A DNA stretch of 61,111 bases from Litorivicinus sp965656605 (GTDB lineage Bacteria > Pseudomonadota > Gammaproteobacteria > Pseudomonadales > Litorivicinaceae): the NCBI GenBank assembly GCA_965656605.1, contig CBFHLC010000007.1:1-61111 (forward strand), read 5' to 3'. Each line of letters opens with the position of its first letter. Positions within the stretch are counted from its first letter, which is position 1. The notes below the pieces were generated by a model. That model made no database searches, was not told the DNA's origin, and saw only the letters and a program-made list of their open reading frames with translations. This document shows positions 43,245 to 52,654 of the stretch, in pieces. The position numbers were made by a program, and so were the translations under genes.

Positions 43245-44309
43245 ATGCACGTTGTAGTCGGAATGTCCGGAGGCGTTGACTCTTCAGTCACCGCGTATTT
43301 GCTGCAGCAACAAGGCCATCAGGTGACCGGTTTATTCATGAAAAACTGGGACGAGGACGATGGCACGGAATATTGCACCGCCATCGAGGATTTAGCCGAC
43401 GCGCAAGCCGTCGCGGATAAATTGGGAATACCGCTCAAGTCTGTGAACTTTGCGGCAGAATATTGGGATGATGTGTTCGAGCATTTCATTGCCGAATACG
43501 CGGCCGGCCGAACGCCTAATCCCGACATTCTGTGCAACCGGGAGATCAAGTTCAAAGCCTTTTTGGACTACGCCAGGTCGCTGGGTGCTGAGGCGATTGC
43601 CACCGGCCATTACGTTAGACGCACCGACTCAGGCCAGTTGTTGCGTGGTCTGGACGGTAACAAAGACCAGAGTTACTTCCTGCACGCCCTGTCTACACAA
43701 CAAGTACAGTCCGCCCTGTTCCCTGTCGGTGAGCTGGAGAAACCCGAGGTCCGCCGGATCGCAGAGGAACAAGGTTTCGTGACCGCCCGCAAAAAAGACT
43801 CGACCGGTATCTGCTTCATCGGCGAGCGACGTTTCGCGGACTTTTTAAAGCGCTATGTAAAGTCGCAACCCGGCCCAATCGTGACGCCCCAGGGCGATGT
43901 GGTGGGACAACATCAAGGGCTGAGTTTTTACACCCTAGGGCAGAGACAGGGCTTGGGCATCGGCGGATTAAAGAATTACCCAGACGAGCCTTGGTTTGTT
44001 GCTGACAAAGACATGGCGGAAAACCGTCTCGTTGCAGTTCAAGGCAGTGCTCATCCGATGTTGATGTCGCGCAGTCTGCAGGTATCCGAGATGAACTGGA
44101 TTGGAGACATCCCCCAGAACGGTTTTGATTGCACCATCAAGGTTCGTTATCGCTCACCTGACGTTGCCTGCCGCGCCGAGCCCATCGATCAGGGTTGGCA
44201 AATCAATTTCATCGAACCCGAGTGGGCCGTCACCCCCGGCCAAAGTGCCGTGCTGTACCAAGGCGAGGTCTGTCTGGGCGGCGGCGTCATTGAAAGCTTC
44301 CAGCGCTGA
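43245..44309 (+). CDS. mnmA: tRNA 2-thiouridylase MnmA
   Basis: Thiolates U34 of Lys, Glu and Gln tRNAs. 354 residues with the PP-loop GMSGGVDSSV, the catalytic Cys pair in DILCNREIKF and GICFIGERRF, and a C-terminal OB-like domain. ATG 43245. Followed by hflD 15 bases on, then purB, an order common in gammaproteobacteria. Confidence 0.97.
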   Translation: MHVVVGMSGGVDSSVTAYLLQQQGHQVTGLFMKNWDEDDGTEYCTAIEDLADAQAVADKLGIPLKSVNFAAEYWDDVFEHFIAEYAAGRTPNPDILCNREIKFKAFLDYARSLGAEAIATGHYVRRTDSGQLLRGLDGNKDQSYFLHALSTQQVQSALFPVGELEKPEVRRIAEEQGFVTARKKDSTGICFIGERRFADFLKRYVKSQPGPIVTPQGDVVGQHQGLSFYTLGQRQGLGIGGLKNYPDEPWFVADKDMAENRLVAVQGSAHPMLMSRSLQVSEMNWIGDIPQNGFDCTIKVRYRSPDVACRAEPIDQGWQINFIEPEWAVTPGQSAVLYQGEVCLGGGVIESFQR

Positions 44310-44324
44310 CGCCACCTATTAATA

Positions 44325-44942
44325 ATGAATCAAATCCAAGAACGCACGCTGGCACTGGCCGGCATTGTCCAAGCCGCCTATTGGGTCGATAAACTGGCCT
44401 CGACTGGCGAGCTCAGCACAACCGATCTAGAGGCGTCGCTCGAAACCCTGTTTCAGTTCAACCCTGACAGCACTGAGCAGGCACTGGGGGGGCGGTTGGC
44501 TCAAAACACAGGGCTTCGCACGCTGATCAAACTGATCGACAGCGGCGGACAGGAGCCAGCGGCGGTCACTCGCTACTGGGTTTCGCTGACCCATCTGGAG
44601 CGCCAGCTACAAAAGCGTGGCGATATGCTGGACGTGATTGGCGAGCGCCTGCACAGCGCCGAACGCCAACGTCTGCACTTCGACTCGCTGTCCAACCCCA
44701 GTATTCTGGCCAATTTATCGCAAACCTATCAGGACACACTGTCGACCTTTCGCTACCGCATCCAGGTGCAAGGTGACGCCAAGCATCTGCAAACCAACGG
44801 TGCCGCTGACAAGGTTCGGGCTTTGTTGCTAGTCGGTATTCGCTGCTCGATGCTGTGGCATCAGTTGGGTGGCCGACGTTGGCACCTGCTATTTCAACGT
44901 CAAAAATACCTAACCGCCGCCAAACAACTGCTACAGGTCTGA
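44325..44942 (+). CDS. hflD: HflD family protein
   Basis: 205 residues, all-helical, matching the HflD/YcfC family (MNQIQERTLALAGIVQAAYWV at its start is typical). HflD in E. coli affects lambda CII and membrane association, with no settled general role. It lies between mnmA and purB, the family's usual place. The ATG at 44325 lacks a strong ribosome site; AATAATG suggests readthrough from mnmA. Confidence 0.92.
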   Translation: MNQIQERTLALAGIVQAAYWVDKLASTGELSTTDLEASLETLFQFNPDSTEQALGGRLAQNTGLRTLIKLIDSGGQEPAAVTRYWVSLTHLERQLQKRGDMLDVIGERLHSAERQRLHFDSLSNPSILANLSQTYQDTLSTFRYRIQVQGDAKHLQTNGAADKVRALLLVGIRCSMLWHQLGGRRWHLLFQRQKYLTAAKQLLQV

Positions 44943-44983
44943 TATACTCCGCGCCCTCATTTTTTGCTTCTGGGATTAGCCAA

Positions 44984-46351
44984 ATGGAATTGAGCGCACT
45001 GACCGCATTAAGCCCTACCGATGGCCGCTACGCCGGTAAATTGGGGGATCTTCGTCCGTACTTGTCTGAATTCGGTTTGATTCGCTATCGCGTCGCAGTC
45101 GAAGTGCGTTGGCTGCAAGCCTTGGCCAACCACCCGCAGATCCAAGAAGTGCCTGCGCTCTCGGACAGCGCTAACGAAGCACTGGATGCCCTCGTCGACA
45201 ACTTCACGTCCGAGCAAGCCTTGCGAGTGAAGACCATTGAGGCGACCACCAACCACGACGTCAAAGCGGTTGAGTACTTCCTAAAAGAAAGCATCGCAGA
45301 GCATCCGGAATTAAATGCTATCAGTGAGTTTATCCACTTCGCCTGCACATCCGAGGACATCAACAACCTGTCCTACGGATTGATGGTCCAGAACGCCCGC
45401 GACCAGGTGCTAATTCCGCAGGCTCAAGCCATCATCAGCACCCTGACCGATATGGCGCACGAGTGGGCCGACCAGCCGATGCTGTCACGCACCCACGGTC
45501 AGACTGCAAGCCCCAGCACCATCGGTAAAGAGCTGGCCAACGTGGCTTACCGCCTACAACGCGCTGTTACACAGATACGCAATGTAGAGATCCTCGGTAA
45601 AATCAACGGCGCAGTCGGTAACTACAACGCCCACCTATCTGCCTACCCCGACGTCAACTGGCCTGAGTTCAGCCAGCATTTTGTCGAAGGCTTGGGCTTG
45701 CAGTTCAACCCTTACACCACGCAAATTGAGCCGCACGACTACGTCGCAGAATTGTGCCAAGCCATGACCCGTTTCAACACCATCCTGGTGGATTTAGACC
45801 GTGACGTTTGGGGCTACATCAGCCTGGGTTACTTCAAACAAAAGGTCATCGCAGGCGAAGTTGGTTCTTCAACCATGCCGCACAAAGTTAACCCGATTGA
45901 CTTCGAGAACTCCGAGGGCAACTTGGGCTTCGCCAATGCCATGCTGGAACATCTAGCCTTGAAACTACCCGTTAGCCGGTGGCAGCGTGACTTAACCGAC
46001 TCAACCGTGCTGCGTACATTGGGCACTGCATTCGGTCACACCTCATTGGGCTGGTCTGCGCTGCAAAAAGGCCTCAGTAAATTGGAATTGAATCCTGCTC
46101 GCGTATTGGCGGATTTGAACGACGCTTGGGAAGTGCTAGCTGAGCCGATCCAAACGGTCATGCGCCGTTACGGCCTCGAGAACCCCTACGAGGAGCTCAA
46201 AGCACTGACCCGCGGACAAGCGATTACCAAAGAGGTGATGCAGCAGTTCGTTGCGACGTTGGATATCCCTCAGGATGCCCGTCAGCGTCTGATCGACATG
46301 ACCCCTGCTAGCTACATCGGCAATGCCACCGAGCAAGCGCGCAACCTATGA
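44984..46351 (+). CDS. purB: Adenylosuccinate lyase
   Basis: Acts twice in purine synthesis, on SAICAR and adenylosuccinate. 455 residues opening ELSALTALSPTDGRYAGK, with FVHFACTSEDINN-like text at IHFACTSEDINN, catalytic His in SRTHGQTASPSTIGK, and the fumarase-superfamily signature GSSTMPHKVNP. ATG 44984 starts the conserved N-terminus; the long in-frame extension into hflD is not real. Its stop overlaps roxA as ATGA. Confidence 0.97.
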   Translation: MELSALTALSPTDGRYAGKLGDLRPYLSEFGLIRYRVAVEVRWLQALANHPQIQEVPALSDSANEALDALVDNFTSEQALRVKTIEATTNHDVKAVEYFLKESIAEHPELNAISEFIHFACTSEDINNLSYGLMVQNARDQVLIPQAQAIISTLTDMAHEWADQPMLSRTHGQTASPSTIGKELANVAYRLQRAVTQIRNVEILGKINGAVGNYNAHLSAYPDVNWPEFSQHFVEGLGLQFNPYTTQIEPHDYVAELCQAMTRFNTILVDLDRDVWGYISLGYFKQKVIAGEVGSSTMPHKVNPIDFENSEGNLGFANAMLEHLALKLPVSRWQRDLTDSTVLRTLGTAFGHTSLGWSALQKGLSKLELNPARVLADLNDAWEVLAEPIQTVMRRYGLENPYEELKALTRGQAITKEVMQQFVATLDIPQDARQRLIDMTPASYIGNATEQARNL

Positions 46352-47352
46352 ATCTGGATGCGGAGTTTTATGCCCATCATTGGCAAAAGGCTCCCTGGAT
46401 TGGCCGAGGTGCAGTCGATCTGACTGCACTGACGCCCAGCGTGGATCAACTGTGGGACTGGGCACGGGCGAGCACCAACGCCCGCCTGATCCAACCGGAC
46501 CAGAATTTCTTGGTCACTCTGAACCCGACTGCTCCGCCCACTGGCAATCACACACTGCTGGTCGGTCAGATCGAGCAGCTGTGCCCGCGCTGGGACGCCT
46601 GGTCGCGCAGCCTAGCCTGCATTGGTCGCTGGAGCTTCTCGGACTTGATGATCAGTCACGCCTGTGCCGGCGCGTCAGTAGGTGCTCACCGCGACCAATA
46701 CGATGTCTTTCTGATTCAGATCGCCGGCCAGCGTCGCTGGGACATCGGCACCACCGCCGATCGCGAGTTGCCCGAAAGTGACCAAGGCGGCTCAAAATTA
46801 CTGCAAGGGTTTGTCGCGGATAACAGCGTCACCCTGTCAGCCGGCGATGTGTTGTATGTCCCACCCGGGTGCGGCCATCACGGCGTTGCGTTAGATGATG
46901 ATTGTATGACCCTCAGCGTTGGCTTTCGCCAACCGCGCGTCAATGAAGTCCTCGAGCAAATGGCAGAGCTAGCTCCTGATCAGTTGATGACGGATCTGCG
47001 CAGCCAGGCGCCCGGCACCGATTTTGGTGATCCTGCGCAGGCTCGTCAGGCGCTCTTAACATTTATCCAGAACGTGGACGATGAAGTGATCGCCGCTGCC
47101 ACAGCGCTGGCCTGCACCCAGCAAGCCGAGAGTGACAGTGATGCGAATACTCAACAGGTTCGCTTTCACAGTGCTGTCAGGGCCGCCTCCATCGATCACG
47201 AGCAAGCCGCGGTGATGGGGGAACTGTTCGAGATATCCGCAACCACCCTTTCACTACTGGTTCACTCCAACGTCGATATCGGTACCCTGAACGAACACGA
47301 GCAGAGGGTGATCGAAGAGTTTCGTGATGCCGGATGGCTGGAAGACGCCTGA
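46348..47352 (+). CDS. roxA: Ribosomal protein uL16 arginine hydroxylase (RoxA/YcfD)
   Basis: Fe(II)/2-oxoglutarate JmjC-like oxygenase that hydroxylates an Arg of ribosomal protein uL16. 334 residues. The iron ligands are visible as GAHRDQYDVF (HxD) and the later His in PPGCGHHGVA. A winged-helix C-terminal domain follows. ATG overlaps the purB stop by four bases. The family-specific W-rich N-terminus (HHWQKAPWIG) fits YcfD. Confidence 0.93.
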   Translation: MNLDAEFYAHHWQKAPWIGRGAVDLTALTPSVDQLWDWARASTNARLIQPDQNFLVTLNPTAPPTGNHTLLVGQIEQLCPRWDAWSRSLACIGRWSFSDLMISHACAGASVGAHRDQYDVFLIQIAGQRRWDIGTTADRELPESDQGGSKLLQGFVADNSVTLSAGDVLYVPPGCGHHGVALDDDCMTLSVGFRQPRVNEVLEQMAELAPDQLMTDLRSQAPGTDFGDPAQARQALLTFIQNVDDEVIAAATALACTQQAESDSDANTQQVRFHSAVRAASIDHEQAAVMGELFEISATTLSLLVHSNVDIGTLNEHEQRVIEEFRDAGWLEDA

Positions 47353-47373
47353 TAAGCATGCTTCACTAGTCGC

Positions 47374-47796
47374 ATGATTACGATCGAATCCGGAAGCTGG
47401 GCCGAACTGGGCCAACCCGCCAAAGCCATTCGTACCACCGTATTTGTATACGAGCAATCTGTGTCGCCCGAAGAAGAGTGGGATGCCATGGATGATCAGT
47501 GTGTTCACTTTGTCGCCCGGGATCGTGCCGGCAATGCCATTGGAACCGCCCGATTATTGCCAGACGGTCACATCGGCCGAATGGCTGTCTTGGCCGCCTT
47601 TCGCGGGCTTGGGGTGGGCGATCGGTTGTTAACTCAGGCGATCGAGGCCGGTCGTCAGGCAGGCCATCCACAGCTTCGCCTAAATGCTCAGCTCAGCGCG
47701 CTCGGTTTTTATGAAAAGCACGGTTTTGTTGAGCACGGCGAGGTGTTTGATGAAGCCGGCATACCACATCGAGCGATGAGTCTTGCTACTGCATAG
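47374..47796 (+). CDS. GNAT-family N-acetyltransferase
   Basis: 140 residues with the acetyl-CoA loop FRGLGVGDRLL, preceded by IGRMAVL and followed by LNAQLSALGFYEKHGF. The whole matches small ElaA/YjcF-like GNATs. ATG 47374, 21 bases after roxA. The acceptor is unknown. Its 3' end overlaps the next membrane-protein gene by 14 bases. A GNAT gene in this place is, from memory, also present in Pseudomonas. Confidence 0.88.
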   Translation: MITIESGSWAELGQPAKAIRTTVFVYEQSVSPEEEWDAMDDQCVHFVARDRAGNAIGTARLLPDGHIGRMAVLAAFRGLGVGDRLLTQAIEAGRQAGHPQLRLNAQLSALGFYEKHGFVEHGEVFDEAGIPHRAMSLATA

Positions 47797-48460
47797 CGCA
47801 CCCAGCGATTGGCATGCGCCGACCCTCTGGTTAACCAACGCAGTGGTACTCGCTATGCTGATCTGGGCGCTGCGCTCGACCGGTCTGCGCAAGGTCAGCC
47901 ATACCCAAGACGCCCTGCCACTGGGCATCATGGGGTTGGCCCAGCTGGCACTGCCACATCTGTCCGGCGGTGTAGTCGAGGGCCTGTCGTTCTATCCGTT
48001 ACTCACGGGACTGAGCGCCATGATGTTTGGCTTTCGCTACAGTCTTGTGCTGGCGGCACTCACACAAGCTTTGAACGTCGCCGCAGGCCTGGGTTATTGG
48101 CAAAACATGGGGATCTCACTGCTGGTCACCCATGTTATTCCGGCGCTATGGATCCTCGCCTTTCTGGCGTTGGCACAACGGTATTGGGCCAAGAATTTCT
48201 TTGTCTACGTCTGGATCAATGGATTCTTTGGCGCATCCTTCGGCATCGTTTTCTGCGACATCGCCAGTGCCGCATTACTGGTCAGCGCCGGCCCCTGGAG
48301 CTGGCACTACATCGCGCAGTTCTTTCTGCCGTTCGGATTGATGATGACCTTCCCCGAGGGCTTTATTACCGGCGCCTTTCTGACCATGTTGGTGCTGTTT
48401 AAACCCCAGTGGGTGTACACCTTTCGAGACGAGGTGTACCAGATGTCAAAGCCTGACTAA
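47783..48460 (+). CDS. CbiM-like energy-coupling-factor permease, solitary
   Basis: 225 residues with about six or seven hydrophobic helices and no ATPase or T-component nearby. NFFVYVWINGFFGASFG and the pattern of the middle helices recall COG3235-type predicted ECF/CbiM permeases, a group linked to Co/Ni uptake. TTG at 47783 overlaps the GNAT gene by 14 bases. Its stop overlaps aceK by four bases (CTAA). Metal transport is inference; a solitary CbiM-like protein may do something else. Confidence 0.75.
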   Translation: MLLHSAPSDWHAPTLWLTNAVVLAMLIWALRSTGLRKVSHTQDALPLGIMGLAQLALPHLSGGVVEGLSFYPLLTGLSAMMFGFRYSLVLAALTQALNVAAGLGYWQNMGISLLVTHVIPALWILAFLALAQRYWAKNFFVYVWINGFFGASFGIVFCDIASAALLVSAGPWSWHYIAQFFLPFGLMMTFPEGFITGAFLTMLVLFKPQWVYTFRDEVYQMSKPD

Positions 48461-50187
48461 GTTGACCAGGTGAACGCTCGCTGGTGATCTGCCCGATACG
48501 GAAAGAAATCCATCAAGTGCCCTTCACGAATCGAGGCTTGGGTGGATTGCCACCACTTAGGATCGAAAATTTCCGGATGCAGTTGCTCGAAAATCGCGCG
48601 CGGCGCCTTGTCGGTGAACAAGAAGGTCGGAAACTCCTCCGGAAAAACATCGTTAATGCCAACTGAATACCAGGGCTCTGCGGCCATCTCCTGTTCTGGC
48701 GTCATCGCTACAGGGACTTTTCTAAAGTTGATATCGGTTAGATAAACGATTTCGTCGTAGTCATAGAAGACCACTCGGTTGTGGCGAGTCACACCGAAGT
48801 TTTTTAACAGCATGTCACCGGCGAAAATGTTGGCAGCCGCCATTTGTTTAATTGCCCAGCCGTAGTCATCCAGAACCGGTTTCCAGTCCTCTTGCTTGGC
48901 ATTTTGCAGCCATAGATTCAGCGGCGTCATGCGTCGCTCGGTGTAACAGTGGCGAATGATCACCTCATCGCCCTCGATTTGGACCGAACTGGCACAGGTG
49001 GCCAGCAGCTCTTGCAGCAAATCGTTATCAAAGCGATCTAGATCAAAACGCAGATTATAGAATTCCTGAGTATCCGCCATGCGCCCTACCCGGTCGTGCA
49101 CCTTGACCAGCTGATACGAGCGTTTAACCGCCTCGCGACTCATCATTTTGCTCGGACCAAATTTGTCACGAATCAGCTTAAATACGACCGGCAGGGTATC
49201 TAGCGTAAACACCGACATAACTAGCCCGCGAATACCGGGAGCCTCAACGAATCGATCATCCGTGGTCTTTAAATGGGATTTTAGGTCTCGGATCAGCTGG
49301 GTCTTTCCGTGCTTATAAAATCCAATCGACGTGTACAGCTCGTGACGCGCCTTATCCGGCATCATCCCCTGCAAAAAGTCGACAAACTCGGCCGGCATCG
49401 GCACATCGACCATGAAATAGGCACGGGTAAAACTAAAAATGATCGAGGCCTGATCAGACTCCATCACCACCGCATCGACACGCACCTGACCCTCGTCATT
49501 TACCAACGCGACGACTAAGGGAATGACTTGTTGACCACTGACGAAGCGGCCGACCCAGTACGCTCCTTTGTTGCGGTAAAACACGCTTTTTAGGATCTCT
49601 AGCCGCGCGTCCACCGCCGACATTTGATCCTGCGAGACATGCGCTTCGATCGCACGAACCAGGACGTCTCGATCGACCTCACGCTGGGCGTAGGGTAAAT
49701 CCATCTCGTAGTCGTCCAAGACACTATCCACGACCTCCTCGACCCCATGCGAGAACGAATAGCTCATCGCAATGCCTTGGCTGGACAGCCCCTGCAACTG
49801 CCCATCAAACCACGAATCCAGAAACGCCAAATCACCAGCCTGTTGAGTGTGGTCGAACAGGCGCCCGAAAATCGAATTGAAGAAAGTCTCGGCCAGCTCA
49901 GGATCGGTTCGTTCGCTGATCATGCTCAGGTACAGCGCCATCGTCTCCCGCCATACATCTACCGTCAGATTCTCGTTACCCACTCGAGCACGCAGGGTTT
50001 CTGCCACATCGGTGACCGAGGTCTCATACAGACGAATGCGCTCTGCGGCGCAGCTCTGAACACCTGACCAATCTTGGCCAGAGAATCGCTCGGGCGCGCC
50101 TAGGGTAATTTTGACGAACTGATGTCGATAGGTAGCAAACCCATCCATGATGGTTTGCGCCACTTGGCGAGGCGAAAATAGACGCAC
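48457..50187 (-). CDS. aceK: Isocitrate dehydrogenase kinase/phosphatase
   Basis: 576 residues, the usual length. AceK phosphorylates Icd at one Ser to divert isocitrate into the glyoxylate bypass and can reverse this. It has the ATP-binding region (PVVFKLIRDKFGPSK), kinase motifs GDMLLKNFGVTRHNRVVFYDYDE split between catalytic loop and metal Asp. No aceA or aceB is adjacent, unlike E. coli. The target Ser114 is present in the local Icd. ATG 50187. Convergent with the CbiM-like gene, overlapping stops. Confidence 0.97.
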   Translation of the reverse strand: MRLFSPRQVAQTIMDGFATYRHQFVKITLGAPERFSGQDWSGVQSCAAERIRLYETSVTDVAETLRARVGNENLTVDVWRETMALYLSMISERTDPELAETFFNSIFGRLFDHTQQAGDLAFLDSWFDGQLQGLSSQGIAMSYSFSHGVEEVVDSVLDDYEMDLPYAQREVDRDVLVRAIEAHVSQDQMSAVDARLEILKSVFYRNKGAYWVGRFVSGQQVIPLVVALVNDEGQVRVDAVVMESDQASIIFSFTRAYFMVDVPMPAEFVDFLQGMMPDKARHELYTSIGFYKHGKTQLIRDLKSHLKTTDDRFVEAPGIRGLVMSVFTLDTLPVVFKLIRDKFGPSKMMSREAVKRSYQLVKVHDRVGRMADTQEFYNLRFDLDRFDNDLLQELLATCASSVQIEGDEVIIRHCYTERRMTPLNLWLQNAKQEDWKPVLDDYGWAIKQMAAANIFAGDMLLKNFGVTRHNRVVFYDYDEIVYLTDINFRKVPVAMTPEQEMAAEPWYSVGINDVFPEEFPTFLFTDKAPRAIFEQLHPEIFDPKWWQSTQASIREGHLMDFFPYRADHQRAFTWST

Positions 50188-50333
50188 ATAAAATCCTTTT
50201 TGAACAACGCCTAAAATCTACCAACCCTAAAGGCGCCGGACTATAGTCCATATGGCTACCCTTGGGTCGGTGACTGCGCAAGTCAGGCCGGGCTAATACT
50301 GCGCGCTCCAAACAACAAGACGGAGTCGTCATC
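50188..50333. promoter_or_regulatory. Divergent intergenic region, aceK / mscS
   Basis: 146 bases with no gene. It carries both promoters. I see no clear operator and no terminator; GACGGAG precedes mscS. Confidence 0.35.
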
Positions 50334-51206
50334 ATGGAATTCAACGGATTCGACCTAACCGCGTTTTACATCAACTACATCGAGCCATTCGCCATTAATC
50401 TCGTCGTCGCTGGGGTTATCTTTTTTGCCGGTCGGTGGGTCGTATCCAAGCTGCGCGCCCTGACGACCAACCTGCTAAGCCGCAAAGAAGACGCCGATCC
50501 GATGCTCGTTAATTTCGTTGGCAACCTGGTGTACGGCCTAGGTCTGAGCATGGTGGTGATTGCGGCGCTGGGCAAAGTGGGTGTTCAAACCACCTCGCTG
50601 ATCGCGGTGATGGGTGCCGCCGGTTTGGCGATTGGTTTAGCCCTGCAAGGTTCGCTGGCGAACTTTGCGGCCGGCGTCATGCTACTGGCCTTCAAACCCT
50701 TCCGCGCAGGACACTTTGTCGAAGCGGGCGGTAGCACAGGCGTGGTCGAGAATATCGGTATTTTTGCAACCACCATGCGCACCGGAGACAACCGCGAGAT
50801 CATCGTACCCAACGGTGGGATCTACGGCGGCACCATTACCAACTATTCAGCGCGAGATACCCGACGAGTCGATTTGACCTTTGGCATCAGCTACAACGCA
50901 GATATTCAAAAGGCCAAAGAGGTGCTGCAAGACATCGTCCAAACCGATCCGCGTATTCTGCGCGAGCCCGGCACCACGATCGCCGTGGGTCATCTGGGTG
51001 ACAGCAGTGTTGATCTGGTCGTTCGGCCTTGGGTCGCCAGCGTTGACTACTGGGATGTGTTGTTCGACTTAAACGAGCGTGTGAAAACGTCGTTTGATTT
51101 GCATGGAATCGACATTCCCTTCCCCACCATGGATGTCAATTTGCCGGCCTCGGTGTTAGAGAACGCTCCGAAGCCAACTCAACAGAAGCAGCCGACCCAG
51201 GCGTAG
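50334..51206 (+). CDS. mscS: Small-conductance mechanosensitive channel (MscS)
   Basis: 290-residue channel opening under hypo-osmotic stress. Three N-terminal helices; the pore helix TM3 is GAAGLAIGLALQGSLANFA, with the Gly/Ala packing typical of MscS. GDxVEAGG-type beta domain and the vestibule follow (VENIGIFATTMRT, VPNGGIYGGTITNYS). ATG 50334. Its stop directly abuts that of the DUF924 gene. Confidence 0.94.
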   Translation: MEFNGFDLTAFYINYIEPFAINLVVAGVIFFAGRWVVSKLRALTTNLLSRKEDADPMLVNFVGNLVYGLGLSMVVIAALGKVGVQTTSLIAVMGAAGLAIGLALQGSLANFAAGVMLLAFKPFRAGHFVEAGGSTGVVENIGIFATTMRTGDNREIIVPNGGIYGGTITNYSARDTRRVDLTFGISYNADIQKAKEVLQDIVQTDPRILREPGTTIAVGHLGDSSVDLVVRPWVASVDYWDVLFDLNERVKTSFDLHGIDIPFPTMDVNLPASVLENAPKPTQQKQPTQA

Positions 51207-51830
51207 TTACTGACCAAAGCGCGGGCCATGTTCGAGATACTCGAGCTCGGCCGGTGTGCTGGCGCGACCCATCACCTGATTGCGATGGGGAAAGCGGCCA
51301 AACTCTTCGATAATATCGTGATGCAATTCAGCAAAACGTAAAAAGCCTTTGATTGACTCTTGCTCCTCTGGGTACTGCGCTAACAGCAAGCCAAAACGCT
51401 TTACGCAATCAACTTGATCCGCCAGAGATTCTGAATGCTCTAACGGCATCAAGGCCGCCACCTTCATCATCAACGGCAATTCATCAAAGTATCCGCGCTT
51501 GAATCCACTTTTAGTCAGGGACAGCGCGCGCTGATCACCGACAAACGCACGAACCGAGCCACGCCATGCCTGACGCGTAAACTGATCTAGCAACACGATC
51601 AGTGCCAAGCGTGATTCACTCTCGGCCTCCCAATCGCGCAAGCCACCGGCGACGGCTTTTTCCAGCGCCATTCCAAATTGCTCACGAATCGGCGCGTCCA
51701 GACTCTGCCCCGAGCCAAACCAGCGCTTATTTAAGGTGGCAATACTCGCAAAATGGCCTTGGTCATAGAACCAATAATCAAGGACCGCACGGGGTTGTAT
51801 GTCAGGAACGACAGCGACGGAATCGGGCAT
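51207..51830 (-). CDS. DUF924 family protein
   Basis: 207 residues, helical, TPR-like DUF924. The conserved pattern VLDYWF near the N-terminus, LIVLLDQFTRQAWRG in the middle and FGRFPHRNQVMGR near the end identify the family; no reaction is known. ATG 51830. Stop abuts the mscS stop. Confidence 0.9.
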   Translation of the reverse strand: MPDSVAVVPDIQPRAVLDYWFYDQGHFASIATLNKRWFGSGQSLDAPIREQFGMALEKAVAGGLRDWEAESESRLALIVLLDQFTRQAWRGSVRAFVGDQRALSLTKSGFKRGYFDELPLMMKVAALMPLEHSESLADQVDCVKRFGLLLAQYPEEQESIKGFLRFAELHHDIIEEFGRFPHRNQVMGRASTPAELEYLEHGPRFGQ

Positions 51831-51876
51831 GGATGCATTATCTCATGCCGCACCGCAAAAAGTATTCGCCGTTAGG

Positions 51877-52623
51877 TTAAGGCTGGAACCCCAGCAAGGT
51901 GATCTGAGTCGACTCGCTGGGGCCTTGGTTCTTGACGTTAATGCCGATAGACGCCACTTGTTGAGTCAGCCCGCGGGCAATATCACGACTTTGACCTAAC
52001 GCTTGGGCGTAGCCTTCCTTACCAGAGATTCGGACATGCAACTCCCACCGCAACCCGGGACGAGCCTCGACCGCTTCGCGCAGTGCGCTCAATGAGGCGG
52101 GCAATAACCCACCTTGCTCTAATTCGACATCCAGCGCGATCACACCGGCCCCAGCGCTATCACTAATCCGCTCTAGGTGGGCGTACACCTCTTGTGTACC
52201 CCGCTCGATGACGTACAAGGTTCGCAGCCCCTGATCGGTTTGCACCGCTTGATACCGCTGATTTCGATCGCGTCCGTATAGCTGAGGAATCTGATACAGG
52301 GTATTCGCCCAAAGGTTGGAGCGACCACAGGCACGGGCCTCACACTCGAACACAGGATTAGGCAGGCTCAGTTGATCAAAGATTGCGTCGATCTGAGTCC
52401 CACGGGGAAATTCCATGGTCAGCCGCTCGCGTTGCCCTGACAGTGTCGTTGAAGATTCAATGCGCAGATCCCGGCCGGATTCCTGAACGCCACTCAACGG
52501 AACCTGATACAACTCAACCGAATCGATCGAGCGGTCTATTACCGTTGCACGGGGCGGTAACTCTACTTCAATGGCCTGTGCCATCAGCGGCAGCAACGCT
52601 GCCCAACCCAAGTTTATTCTCAT
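51877..52623 (-). CDS. Secreted DUF4892 protein
   Basis: 248 residues with a signal peptide (MRINLGWAALLPLMAQA). The body fits the DUF4892 family seen in Pseudomonas and relatives: a small disulfide-like pair FECEARACG, then SNLWANTLYQIPQLYGRD. The last 90 residues have a pattern reminiscent of OmpA-like C-termini but without its NRR motif. Role unknown. The ATG at 52623 gives a good signal peptide; the upstream extension is not convincing. Confidence 0.85.
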   Translation of the reverse strand: MRINLGWAALLPLMAQAIEVELPPRATVIDRSIDSVELYQVPLSGVQESGRDLRIESSTTLSGQRERLTMEFPRGTQIDAIFDQLSLPNPVFECEARACGRSNLWANTLYQIPQLYGRDRNQRYQAVQTDQGLRTLYVIERGTQEVYAHLERISDSAGAGVIALDVELEQGGLLPASLSALREAVEARPGLRWELHVRISGKEGYAQALGQSRDIARGLTQQVASIGINVKNQGPSESTQITLLGFQP

Positions 52624-52654
52624 ACCGTAAAGGTGGGCCTGAACGGGGCATTTC

